Origin: Gammaproteobacteria bacterium
Lineage (GTDB): Bacteria; Pseudomonadota; Gammaproteobacteria; Steroidobacterales; Foliamicaceae
Length of the DNA: 64,000 nucleotides
Assembly (NCBI GenBank): GCA_009845905.1
Contig: VXYS01000004.1
Coordinates: 396,548 to 460,547, forward strand
Reading direction: 5' to 3'
The position numbers and the translations under genes were made by a program. The notes beneath the pieces are model-generated. The model worked only from the letters and a program-made list of their open reading frames with translations. It had not been told where the DNA came from and searched no databases. Positions 24,292-32,383 of this stretch are shown here, in pieces; the stretch's first letter is position 1; each line of letters begins with the position of its first letter.

Positions 24292-24657
24292 TCAAATCTC
24301 GTAGATCGACTCGAATCCGCCGAAGATCATCCGCATGCCGTCGAACGGGACAGGGTTCTTCTCCATGTCGAACCGGGGGTCGGTCTTTGCAAGGTCGTGC
24401 ATTCGCTCCATAGCCTCGTCGCGGGTGGCCTTGTCGGGCCACTCGACCCAGGAAAAGGCGACCGTTTCGTCGTCTTTCGCTTTGACCGCCTTGCGGAAGT
24501 CCGTGTGCTTGCCGTCGGGCACGTCGTCGCCCCAGCATTCGACCACGCGGGTGGCGCCGAGCTCCAGGAAAAGGCCGTCGATGCCGCGCGCGTGGTCGAG
24601 GAACGCCTGCTTGTTGGCAGCCGGAACCGCCATCACGAAACCGTCGATATAACCCAT
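24292..24657 (-). CDS. DUF1428 family protein
   Basis: A 121-residue cytoplasmic protein matching the DUF1428 family from end to end: MGYIDGFVMAVP at the start, RVVECWGDDVPDGK, VAFSWVEWPDKATRDEAM and FDGMRMIFGGFE near the end. The fold is a dimeric alpha-beta barrel; function is unknown. Encoded alone between two toxin-antitoxin loci. Confidence 0.88.
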   Translation of the reverse strand: MGYIDGFVMAVPAANKQAFLDHARGIDGLFLELGATRVVECWGDDVPDGKHTDFRKAVKAKDDETVAFSWVEWPDKATRDEAMERMHDLAKTDPRFDMEKNPVPFDGMRMIFGGFESIYEI

Positions 24658-24784
24658 GCCGCTACTCCTGGTGCGTTATTACTCCCATGCTAAACCCGTC
24701 ACGCAACGTTTCGCTGCCGTAAAGGCTTGACTCTATCTGTCTAGATGAATAAGCTAGCCAGATTAGACGGATGGAGAAATCCTC

Positions 24785-25039
24785 ATGGTCAAGTGGCCGC
24801 TTCAAGACGCCAAGAATCGGTTTAGCGCCGTTGTTGACGCCGCGCTTTCCGGCGATCCGCAGCAGGTAACCCGGCGCGGCAAACCGGCGGTCGTAGTGCT
24901 TGCCGTGGACGAGTACGAGCGCCTGTGCCATATGGAAAAGGCGGCCGCGCCCAGCTTTGCCGACCTGCTGCTCGCGATACCTCAGGACGGCGAGGAGTTT
25001 GATCGCCTTCGTTTACCTGCCAGATCGCTCAATTTCTGA
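24785..25039 (+). CDS. Phd/YefM-type antitoxin
   Basis: An 84-residue antitoxin: WPLQDAKNRFSAVVDAAL, then QQVTRRGKPAVVVLAVDEYERL, the full Phd/YefM pattern, with a short C-terminal toxin-binding tail. GGAG precedes the ATG by 8 bases. A TTGACT (24727-24732) and an imperfect repeat of GTCTA/TAGAC lie in the preceding 60 bases and may be the promoter and operator. The toxin gene overlaps its stop by one base. Confidence 0.87.
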   Translation: MVKWPLQDAKNRFSAVVDAALSGDPQQVTRRGKPAVVVLAVDEYERLCHMEKAAAPSFADLLLAIPQDGEEFDRLRLPARSLNF

Positions 25040-25452
25040 TGTTTCTGATCGACACGGATGTCCTCTCAGCATTGCGCAGGCGGGAGCGCCACCCGCGGAC
25101 CGCTCGCTGGATGTCGAGGCAAAGAGCGGGGGATTTGTATTTGAGCGTTGTGTCTATCGGCGAAATCGAACGGGGGATCATTCGTCAAGAGCGCTCAAAC
25201 CCGGACTTCGCGCAGTCGCTTGCTCTGTGGCTGGACAGTGTCATCAAGCTGTACGGCGAACAGATTCTGGGTGTGAATCTGGCCACCGCGCGGAGATGGG
25301 GTCAACTATCCGCCAGGATTGGCAACGACAGTGTCGATCTGCTCGTCGCCGCCACAGCCCTTGAACATGGGCTGTCCGTCGTAACGTGCAACGTGCGTCA
25401 CTTTAAGCCGACAGGCGTCAGCGTGATCGATCCGTCCGCGGAGGCTGACTAG
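25039..25452 (+). CDS. PIN-domain toxin (FitB/VapC type)
   Basis: A 137-residue PIN nuclease: FLIDTDVLSALRR (first Asp pair), YLSVVSIGEIERGI (Glu), NDSVDLLVAATALEHGL (Asp) and VTCNVRHF. Start overlaps the antitoxin stop as TGATG. Pairing of a FitB-like PIN toxin with a Phd antitoxin is common. Confidence 0.88.
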   Translation: MFLIDTDVLSALRRRERHPRTARWMSRQRAGDLYLSVVSIGEIERGIIRQERSNPDFAQSLALWLDSVIKLYGEQILGVNLATARRWGQLSARIGNDSVDLLVAATALEHGLSVVTCNVRHFKPTGVSVIDPSAEAD

Positions 25453-25493
25453 ACCCACACCACCCCGGTTGCTCGCCTGTCTGGCGCGATAGT

Positions 25494-26336
25494 TCAGTCG
25501 CCGGGCGCTTGGGAGGAGGCTGCGGCGAGTCGGGCCAGGCCGGCGTGGAGGGCGGCGTATTCTTCCGGAGCGGAAGCTGCCATTACGATTTCAGCGGCGT
25601 CGCGGGCGGCGTACTGTTCGGGCGCTGCGCTTGAGAGGCTTGCGTTTGCATCGGTCAGGGCGGCGTTCTTGAGCGGGGCGGCAGCCGCCAGTGCGGAGGT
25701 CGCGGTTTCGAGTGCGGCCCTGTCTGCCTCATCGTCCGAGGCCGCTGAAGCCGCGTAGGCAGCGGTGTAGGCCGAGTATTCTTCCGGTGCTGCCGCGGCG
25801 AGCGCCACTTCGGCCATATTGGCTTCCGCTGCCTCCTCAGGCGCTGCAGCGGAAAGCGCGATCAGGTCTCGCGTGTAGGCAATGAATTCGGCCGGCGCCC
25901 TGGTGGAGAGGGCTTGCTCGGCTGCCGCCGTCGCCTCGATTTCAGCCGGGGCGATGGCCCGCAGGCTCTCGGCTACGGCCATGAGCGCAGCGAGTTCTTC
26001 CGGCGCCGCTTCGGAAAGGGCCGCCATCGCGGATTCCAGGTCCGCACCGTTTTCGGCGCCATCATCACCGGCCGGTGCCGTGGCCGCGATTGCGGCAGCG
26101 GCAGCAACGGCGAGCGTTTCTTCGGGCGCCATCGCCCCAAGCGCAACCTCGCCGGCAACCAGGGATTCAACAAGGGAGCGTTCTGAAGGACCCGACCAAT
26201 CGGCGGCAGACGATTCCGGGGCACCGGACGCGGCTGCGTCGTCGGTAACGTCTTCGGACTCCTGGGGCGCATCGCCGCACGAGGACAGCATCGTGGCCGC
26301 AATGGCAATGGCGGCATATCGGATCAGTTTGTTCAT
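25494..26336 (-). CDS. Alanine-rich lipoprotein with 18-residue helical repeats
   Basis: A 280-residue lipoprotein: signal peptide with lipobox MLSSC (Cys20), an acidic linker and then 18-residue repeats opening with AP-E/A-E. Five units run without interruption from residue 111 to 200; after a 19-residue spacer three more fill 220-273. An incomplete unit begins near 70. Each unit is Ala-rich and would form five full turns of helix, so equivalent faces stay aligned along a rod or bundle. Function is unknown; the closest analogy is to helical envelope spacers. Encoded 3 bases before the stop of the M24 gene on the same strand, so likely co-transcribed behind or with it. Confidence 0.78.
   Translation of the reverse strand: MNKLIRYAAIAIAATMLSSCGDAPQESEDVTDDAAASGAPESSAADWSGPSERSLVESLVAGEVALGAMAPEETLAVAAAAAIAATAPAGDDGAENGADLESAMAALSEAAPEELAALMAVAESLRAIAPAEIEATAAAEQALSTRAPAEFIAYTRDLIALSAAAPEEAAEANMAEVALAAAAPEEYSAYTAAYAASAASDDEADRAALETATSALAAAAPLKNAALTDANASLSSAAPEQYAARDAAEIVMAASAPEEYAALHAGLARLAAASSQAPGD
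25518..26006 (-). repeat. Eight 54-bp coding repeats (18-residue units)
   Basis: Codes for residues 111-273 of the lipoprotein. The units start APEEL, APAEI, APAEF, APEEA, APEEY, then a spacer, then APLKN, APEQY, APEEY. Eight of nine segments are exactly 18 residues, so the register is under selection. Confidence 0.8.
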
Positions 26337-26339
26337 AAG

Positions 26340-27722
26340 CTATACCTGCACGACATTCGTGCCGATGGTGTTGATGGGTTCGGCGCCGTCTTCGGTGATC
26401 AGCATGAGATCCTCGAGATGCGACGAGCCGCCCATGCCGGTGGCGCCCATGGGGCAGTCCACGCTAAGGACCATGCGCGGCTCGAGCACGATGTCCTCGC
26501 GCGGCGGCGATCCCATCGTGCCCACGTGGTCGGTGTGGTAGAGGCCCACCGAGTGCGGGCTGAACGAAATGGAGAAGTCGGCGCCCATCTTGCGCAGCGC
26601 CTCCTGGCCCATACTTCGCACTTCCGAGAACTTCACGCCGGGCTTGAGGTTCTCGCGCACGTGGTCCCAGGACCGGGCCGTGAGTTCGGACACCTTCCGC
26701 ATACTCTTCACCGGCTCGCCTATGTAGATCGCTCGGGCGAAGTCGCCGTGATAGCCCATGTATTCGCTCACGCAGTCGATGGAGAAGCACTGGCCGTCGC
26801 GCAGCGTGGCCGAGTAGGTGGGCGAGCTGACGCGGTCGATCACCATGAACACGCCGCGCATGCCGCGTGCGGCGGCAGCGGCGAAGAACGTGGCGCGCAG
26901 TTCGCGCACGTCGGCGCCGGCGCGCACGGTGGAGGCCGCCTGCAACGCGGCTTCGGCGTTGGCCTGGGCAGCGTAGCGCATGAGCTGGATCTCGACGTCG
27001 GACTTGACCGGGCGGATGCGCCTTAGCGCATCGTCGGCGCTGACGACGGTGGCGTCGGGCGCCGCCTCCGTGACGTTGCGGATCACCGGCTGCACGTCGG
27101 CGGCGACGCGCCCGCCGGCCACGCCGGTTTCTTTCAAGGCGTTGGCCAGCGCGTACTTGAGGTTCGGCCGGGCGGCTTCGGAACGCACGGCGCGCTCGAC
27201 GATGCTGAGTCGCGTGGTCTCGATGAAATCCAGCGGCTCGTGCTCGAGGTCCGGATACAGCGGCAGTTGGTCCAGGCCCAGCTCCGCGTCTTCGGCCTCA
27301 TCCGCCCCCGGGGCCGCATAGAGATACGCCGGGAAGTCAGAGTGCCGGTGGTCCATGGCGATGGTGTAGTAGTAGAGGAAGGTCGGCGCGATCAACGAAA
27401 GGCGCTGGCCCTGCTTGCGCGTGATGACTGCATAGACCCCGGGCGTATGGCCCATCCTGGGCGAGGTCAGATCGAGCCCGGTAGCGTGATAGAGGTTCCT
27501 GGCGCCCCCCAGGACGATGGCGTCTAGCCCCAGCTCGGCCATGACCTTGTCGGCCTGCTCGAAGTTCATGCGCGGCCCGAGGATCGGCGGCGGCACGGAC
27601 ACGCCCATGCGCAGGCGCGCCGGCTCGGCGTCGGCTTGCGCGGAAGAAACGAAGCCGGCCGCACCGGTGGCGGCCAGTCCTCCCAGAACGTGGCGGCGGT
27701 TAATCGTGGACTCATCGGGCAT
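26340..27722 (-). CDS. Tat-exported M24 (Xaa-Pro peptidase-like) protein 1
   Basis: A 460-residue protein. The N-terminus carries a Tat motif, NRRHVLGGLAATG, so it is exported folded. The catalytic pita-bread domain follows a creatinase-type N-domain: SIDCVSEYMGYHGDFAR (metal Asp pair), SPHSVGLYHTDHVG (His), EPRMVLSVDCP (Glu) and a final SSHLEDLMLITEDG (Glu). These match Xaa-Pro aminopeptidase/prolidase-type metal binding. The start at 27722 follows GGGGG at 6 bases' spacing; an earlier ATG lacks this. A second, more distant M24 protein lies at 45337. Confidence 0.88.
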   Translation of the reverse strand: MPDESTINRRHVLGGLAATGAAGFVSSAQADAEPARLRMGVSVPPPILGPRMNFEQADKVMAELGLDAIVLGGARNLYHATGLDLTSPRMGHTPGVYAVITRKQGQRLSLIAPTFLYYYTIAMDHRHSDFPAYLYAAPGADEAEDAELGLDQLPLYPDLEHEPLDFIETTRLSIVERAVRSEAARPNLKYALANALKETGVAGGRVAADVQPVIRNVTEAAPDATVVSADDALRRIRPVKSDVEIQLMRYAAQANAEAALQAASTVRAGADVRELRATFFAAAAARGMRGVFMVIDRVSSPTYSATLRDGQCFSIDCVSEYMGYHGDFARAIYIGEPVKSMRKVSELTARSWDHVRENLKPGVKFSEVRSMGQEALRKMGADFSISFSPHSVGLYHTDHVGTMGSPPREDIVLEPRMVLSVDCPMGATGMGGSSHLEDLMLITEDGAEPINTIGTNVVQV

Positions 27723-27763
27723 GGCGTTCCCCCTTGATCGCATTGGTCCCCGGTCTCGGGAAG

Positions 27764-27795
27764 ATGCTATGGTGCGCGGCTTGGGGTTGTAAAGG
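27764..27795 (+). promoter_or_regulatory. Promoter-like conserved block (copy 2)
   Basis: ATGCTATGGTGC to GTTGTAAAGG, nearly identical to 22501-22532. Lies 22 bases before the MFS gene at 27818 and between divergent genes. Confidence 0.4.
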
Positions 27796-27817
27796 CCCGT
27801 AACCCTGCGAATCCGGA

Positions 27818-29047
27818 ATGACCCAGCCTGCCGCCACCCCTGCCCTTCGCACGGGCGAGTTCGTTCCGCTCATCGCGCTTTTGATTTCGCTGGGCGCGCT
27901 GGCGATCGACGGGATGCTGCCGGCGCTGCCGGCCATCGGCGAGGACCTCGGGGTGGTGAACCGCAACGACGTGCAGTTCGTGATCGCGGCGGTTTTCCTG
28001 GGTCTGGCCGGCGGTCAGTTTTTCTTCGGGCCGCTGTCGGACCGCGTCGGGCGCAAGCCGGCCATTCACCTGGGCCTGATCCTGTTCATGGCCGGATCGT
28101 TGATGAGCGTTTTCGCGCGCACCTTCGAGGTGATGATCGTGGGCCGGGTCCTGCAGGGCATCGGCGTGGCGGGACCCCGCGTCGTCACGATGGCGCTGGT
28201 CCGCGATCAGTATGAAGGCCGCCAGATGGCGCGGCTGATGTCCTTTGCGACGTCGCTGTTCATCCTTGCGCCCACGATCGCCCCGGCGCTGGGACAGGGG
28301 ATCGAGTGGCTGGCCGGCTGGCGGGCCATATTCGCGACGTTCTTCGGCATTGCCGTGGTTGCCTTCGTCTGGTTTGCGGTACGGCAGCCGGAAACCCTGC
28401 CTGCCGCGCGCCGGCTGCCGATGTCGCTGCCGGCCATCGGCCGCGCCGCAATGGAGGTCGTGAAGATCCGGTCCGCGCTCGGCTACACCCTGGCCACCGG
28501 CCTCCTGTTCACGCCGTTTCTCGCCTACATCAGCGCCGCCCAGCAGATCTACCAGGACGTCTATGACACGGGCGCGCTGTTTCCCTTCTACTTCGGCTCG
28601 CTGGCGCTCGTCATCGCCTGCATGTCGTTCGTGAACGGGCGGCTGGTGCTGAAGTACGGGATGCGCCGGCTCTCCAGGACGGCCATCATCGCCTTCACGA
28701 TTGCAGCGGCGGTGGCGTGGGCGCTCACCGTCGCGCTGGACGGCGTGCCGCCCTTCTGGCTGTTCATGACATACCAGTTGTGCGTTTTCGTCTGGGCGGG
28801 CCTGCTGTTCGGCAATCTAAGCGCGCTCGCGATGAGACCGCTAGGCCACATCGCCGGCATTGGCGCCACCGTGGTCACCTCGTTGCCCACGATGGTGTCG
28901 ATGCCGTTCGGGGCCTTCGTGGCCTACAGATTCGACGGAACGCTCAATTCGCTGACGGCGGCGTACGCGCTGTGCGGAGCGGCGACCTTCGCCGCGATGC
29001 GCTGGGCCGAGGGCGGCCGCAGCCCGCAACCGGGCCGGGCTCTATAG
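27818..29047 (+). CDS. Bcr/CflA-type MFS exporter 1
   Basis: A 409-residue, 12-helix major facilitator of the drug:H+ antiporter-1 type: LPALPAIGEDL in the first helix region, GPLSDRVGRKPAI in loop 2-3, and GRVLQGIGVAGPRVVTMALVRD. It should export small molecules across the inner membrane. A second copy at 48216 begins with nearly the same 30 residues (QPAATPALRTGEFVPLIALL) and stays similar along its length, so a recent duplication. Its end overlaps the convergent amine-oxidase gene by 6 bases. Confidence 0.92.
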   Translation: MTQPAATPALRTGEFVPLIALLISLGALAIDGMLPALPAIGEDLGVVNRNDVQFVIAAVFLGLAGGQFFFGPLSDRVGRKPAIHLGLILFMAGSLMSVFARTFEVMIVGRVLQGIGVAGPRVVTMALVRDQYEGRQMARLMSFATSLFILAPTIAPALGQGIEWLAGWRAIFATFFGIAVVAFVWFAVRQPETLPAARRLPMSLPAIGRAAMEVVKIRSALGYTLATGLLFTPFLAYISAAQQIYQDVYDTGALFPFYFGSLALVIACMSFVNGRLVLKYGMRRLSRTAIIAFTIAAAVAWALTVALDGVPPFWLFMTYQLCVFVWAGLLFGNLSALAMRPLGHIAGIGATVVTSLPTMVSMPFGAFVAYRFDGTLNSLTAAYALCGAATFAAMRWAEGGRSPQPGRAL

Positions 29048-30484
29048 TTCCAGCAGTGCGCCGATCGCGGCGCGCTCGGCGGATTCCATGGCGGCTTCCA
29101 TGCCGCGGTTGGACATGGCGGTGTGCTCGCCGCAAAAGCGCACCCGGCCGTGCGCCTCGGAGAAGGCCGGCAGGTAGGCGTGGATCTGTCCGGGGCGCCA
29201 CTCGGTCCAGGCGCCGCCGGCATGCGGGTCCATGGTCCAGCTCTTGTAGCCGACGGCCTTGAGCTTGCCGCGCGCCGCGGGCCGGAGGCGCTCGTATTCG
29301 CTCACCACGAGGGCGCGCGCGGCGGACTCGCCGAGACGGTCCAGCCTTTGGGCGTTGAAGCCGCGAACGCGGGCGATCAGCCCGGTGATTTCGGGGCTGT
29401 CGGCCGACTGGCGCAGCGCTCGCACATCGCCCAGCGGCGTGTCGGTCCACATGGCGGGGTCCAGGCCGTCGTCTTCCCAGAAGGGCTGCGCGGCTTGCAG
29501 GACGATCTTGGTGATCATCATCGAGGGCAGCGTTTTCGTGGCGCGCGCGAGCACCGGCGGAAGGCCCGGGTCGAAGCCGACCCATCTGAGCGGGGCGACC
29601 GGCAGCGTGCAGATCGCCTGGCGCGCCAGGTGGCGCTCGCCGTTGTCGGTCAGGACTTCGACTCCCGCGCGGTCCTGCGCGATCCCGGCGACACGCCGTT
29701 CCAGCAGCACGTCGCCCGGCAACGCGGCCGCCATGGCCTCGGGAAGCCGCTGATTGCCGCCGTCGACCTTTGCGAACAGCCTGCCCAGTTGCCGCTGCAC
29801 TTCGTTCCAGGCGACGCGGAAATACCAGGTCAATATCGAACAGTCGTGGGCGGATGTGCCGCGGCCGATGTTGGTTTCGTAGTTCTGCGCGATCGTGGCG
29901 TCGCTCCAGCCCACCGATTTCAGGAACTCGTAAACCGACTCGTCCAGCGCGGCGCTTTCCGGCAGCAGCCACTCGTCGTGGCCGGTCAGGGGATTATTGG
30001 CCGTGACGACCTTCTCGAAGAATCGCCGGCCGGGAAACTCGCTCTTCGAACCGGCCGGCAGCAGGTTCAGCGGGTGCTCCGGCCACGCGGCGCGCGGAAT
30101 GATCTCGCCGTTCAGCGCGATTTCCGGTTTCGACAGGCCGCTTTTCGACGAATGGTCGATCAGGCGCAGGCCCAGCCCCTGGGCAGTAGCCTGCACGCGC
30201 GCATACCCGCCGAGAATGCTGTCGCCGCCCGCTTCCGGCGCTCCCGGCAGATCGTAGAAGCTCTCCAGGCGCCCGCCCAGGCGGTCCTGCGCCTCCAGCA
30301 CGGTGACGCTGGCGCCCTCTTCGGCCAGCAGCGAGGCCGCGTAGAGGCCGGAGAGCCCGGCGCCGATCACGACAACGTCCGACTGCGTAGTGGCGCGCAC
30401 GGCGTTGGGCCAGCCGATCGCCGGCGCAACCGCGGTCGCGCCCAGACCCTTGAGCGCGTCTCGCCGGCTGATGCGTCGCGTCAT
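29042..30484 (-). CDS. Tat-exported FAD amine oxidase 1
   Basis: A 480-residue flavoprotein. Tat motif SRRDALKGLG at the N-terminus; FAD-binding Rossmann fold VVVIGAGLSGLYAASLL and LEAQDRLGGRLES; substrate part with GDSILGGYARVQ; C-terminal FAD motif RFCGEHTAMSNRGMEAAMESAERAA. It belongs to the monoamine oxidase/flavin amine oxidase superfamily and would act in the periplasm. It is closely related to the protein at 43837 (shared GDSILG-x-YAR, YEF-x-K-x-x-GWSDA, DPAMWTDT). The start at 30484 is set by the Tat motif. Substrate unknown. Confidence 0.9.
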   Translation of the reverse strand: MTRRISRRDALKGLGATAVAPAIGWPNAVRATTQSDVVVIGAGLSGLYAASLLAEEGASVTVLEAQDRLGGRLESFYDLPGAPEAGGDSILGGYARVQATAQGLGLRLIDHSSKSGLSKPEIALNGEIIPRAAWPEHPLNLLPAGSKSEFPGRRFFEKVVTANNPLTGHDEWLLPESAALDESVYEFLKSVGWSDATIAQNYETNIGRGTSAHDCSILTWYFRVAWNEVQRQLGRLFAKVDGGNQRLPEAMAAALPGDVLLERRVAGIAQDRAGVEVLTDNGERHLARQAICTLPVAPLRWVGFDPGLPPVLARATKTLPSMMITKIVLQAAQPFWEDDGLDPAMWTDTPLGDVRALRQSADSPEITGLIARVRGFNAQRLDRLGESAARALVVSEYERLRPAARGKLKAVGYKSWTMDPHAGGAWTEWRPGQIHAYLPAFSEAHGRVRFCGEHTAMSNRGMEAAMESAERAAIGALLEL

Positions 30485-30538
30485 GGAGTCAAAGTGTACG
30501 CCCGGGGCTGAAAGGTGTCCCGTAAACTTGAGCGCCCT

Positions 30539-31501
30539 ATGAACGCGGAATGTTTGATGCATCGAAGGCAACTGCTTGGCATGCTGGGCGGCAGCGCCGT
30601 GCTCGCGGCCGGCTGGGGCGCGGATTCGGATGCCTACGAGGCCGCCCGGGCGGGAGGGCGTCTCGCCCTCCACGAGGACGGGACGTCCTCGCTCCCAGGG
30701 GAGGCCGCGCTCGATCTCGACGACCCCGGATCGCGCGTACGGGCTTTCGTCAAGACCAGCGGGCGGCTGGACGCCGGGCGGGTGATCTGGGCCACGCGCG
30801 CCGAGGTCTATGCCTTTCTGCCGCCCGACCGGCTCGTGCCGGCCGTGCGGGTCAAGGGCTGCGAGCAGCAGTGGATCCGGCCGCTATCGGATACGGAATT
30901 CCTGAGCTTCGACAGCCTGGTCAGCTACTACTGCGATTTCGAAAGCGACCAGGTGATGCGCGAGTTCGACAACCCTTTCACGGGCGTGCGCAACGCGGTC
31001 AGGCCGAACATCAGCCGCATGACCGAGGGACGGGAGATTTCGCCGCGCGGCGTGGTCTATCGCGTCATGCGCAGGGCCTACCCGGAGTTCTACGCGGAGT
31101 CGGATTTCGACGTAGTGATCCGGCAGGTCGGCGATACCGTGTCGTTCCAGGGCGAGAACCGGTGGCCGGACGAGTTCATTCGCCCGCCGGCGGGATCGAA
31201 GCTCAGCATGTTCGCGCGCAGCGCCGACCTGGCCGACCCGGACCGCAGCACCGTGCCGGCCAACTTCGCCGGCCACGTCCTGATGCCCTTTTTCCCTTGG
31301 ATGGAGATGGCGGACCGTCCCGGCCACCTGCTGTGGCACGTGCAGGGTTATAAGATCACGTCCCTTGAGGACCTTGACGAGGACTACCTTGCCGCCGCGC
31401 ACGCCGACCTGGGCGACCGATTCGAACAGTCGCCCGAATTCGACAGCGAGCCTTCGCGGTTCGCGCAGCGGCTCAAGGCGATGGGGCGTTTGCCGGATTA
31501 G
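30539..31501 (+). CDS. DUF1838-like exported protein 1
   Basis: A 320-residue protein with a Tat-like start (HRRQLLGMLGGSA). The body (FVKTSGRLDAGRVIWATRAEVYAF, GCEQQWIRPLSDTEF, NPFTGVRNAVRPN) matches the DUF1838 family as I recall it; the family has no known function. The sequence coding for residues 39-51 is a double-hairpin repeat also found at 36021, so the N-terminal linker contains inserted repeat DNA. First gene of a six-gene run ending with cytochrome c. An ATG six codons later is also possible. Confidence 0.75.
   Translation: MNAECLMHRRQLLGMLGGSAVLAAGWGADSDAYEAARAGGRLALHEDGTSSLPGEAALDLDDPGSRVRAFVKTSGRLDAGRVIWATRAEVYAFLPPDRLVPAVRVKGCEQQWIRPLSDTEFLSFDSLVSYYCDFESDQVMREFDNPFTGVRNAVRPNISRMTEGREISPRGVVYRVMRRAYPEFYAESDFDVVIRQVGDTVSFQGENRWPDEFIRPPAGSKLSMFARSADLADPDRSTVPANFAGHVLMPFFPWMEMADRPGHLLWHVQGYKITSLEDLDEDYLAAAHADLGDRFEQSPEFDSEPSRFAQRLKAMGRLPD
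30653..30691 (+). repeat. Double-hairpin repeat inside a coding sequence
   Basis: Two perfect 19-base hairpins one base apart: GGAGGGCG-TCT-CGCCCTCC (30653-30671) and CGAGGACG-GGA-CGTCCTCG (30673-30691). Same layout, spacing and loops as the copy at 36021-36059, with changed but still paired arms. Here it is read through in frame. Confidence 0.75.
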
Positions 31502-31510
31502 AGGGGATGT

Positions 31511-32383
31511 ATGAACAAATTTGACACTACTTCGATGAATCGGCGCGGGCTGCTGGGCGCGGCCGGGCTGGGGCTGTTGCCGGGAATCGCGGGGTTCCTG
31601 CCGGAGACGGGTTTCGCGGAAGACCACGAGGATTCGCCGGACCTCAAGGACCCGTGGATGCTGGACCCGCAGAAGACCTTCCATAACTTCCTGCGCTCCA
31701 TGGGCGACCTTTCGGGGCGGATCTCGCCGCAGTGGTGGCGGGGCGCCTACCTGGCCATCTACGAAGACCGCGATCCCGAACTGCTGTTCCGCCTGGAAGG
31801 CTGCGAGATGAAGCGCATCGTCGATCTCGGCGGCGGCGAATACCAGTTCCAGTACCGGATCTTCACGCTGTTCAAGGACCCGACAAGCAACGAAGTAATG
31901 AGCGGCAAGCCTTGGCGCAACCCGATCACGGGCGAGGAAATTACCGTCGAACCCAATATCTCCGGCGCCCAGCGGATCGTGTTCCACGATGAACGCGGCA
32001 TCGTCGAAAGGGACGAGAACTCGGGGTTCGAGGCGGTCATCCATCTGCTCTGGACCGCCCAGGGCGACTACGCGATGCACAACGGCTACAAGGACCGTCC
32101 CGAAGGGCGGCCGATCCCGATGAAGGAGTTCGCGACCGGCTTTCTGAGCCGGACGGCGGCGGCCGATTTCGCCGCGCCGCGCCTCGAGACCCGGTTCAAT
32201 TCCACCTTCGTCGCGCCGTTTCAGCGCTGGATGCAGATGCCGGCGGATGCGGGCATTGCCGTCTGGCACGCGTCGGGGCACAAGGCGCGCGACGTCGAGA
32301 GCCTGCCGCCGGAGTACCTGGAGCAATTGCATCACTACCGACCCGAAATGAAGGAGTGGATCGGCGAGGACGGCAAGGCGTGA
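31511..32383 (+). CDS. DUF1838-like exported protein 2
   Basis: A 290-residue paralogue of the preceding protein. Tat motif MNRRGLLGAAGLG, then PQKTFHNFLRSMGDLSGRIS, FRLEGCEMKRIVDLG, WRNPITGEEITVEPN and a C-terminal WHASGHKA segment that parallels WHVQGYK in protein 1. Both are probably periplasmic. Starts 9 bases after protein 1 and overlaps the next gene (GTGA), so it is part of the operon. Confidence 0.77.
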   Translation: MNKFDTTSMNRRGLLGAAGLGLLPGIAGFLPETGFAEDHEDSPDLKDPWMLDPQKTFHNFLRSMGDLSGRISPQWWRGAYLAIYEDRDPELLFRLEGCEMKRIVDLGGGEYQFQYRIFTLFKDPTSNEVMSGKPWRNPITGEEITVEPNISGAQRIVFHDERGIVERDENSGFEAVIHLLWTAQGDYAMHNGYKDRPEGRPIPMKEFATGFLSRTAAADFAAPRLETRFNSTFVAPFQRWMQMPADAGIAVWHASGHKARDVESLPPEYLEQLHHYRPEMKEWIGEDGKA

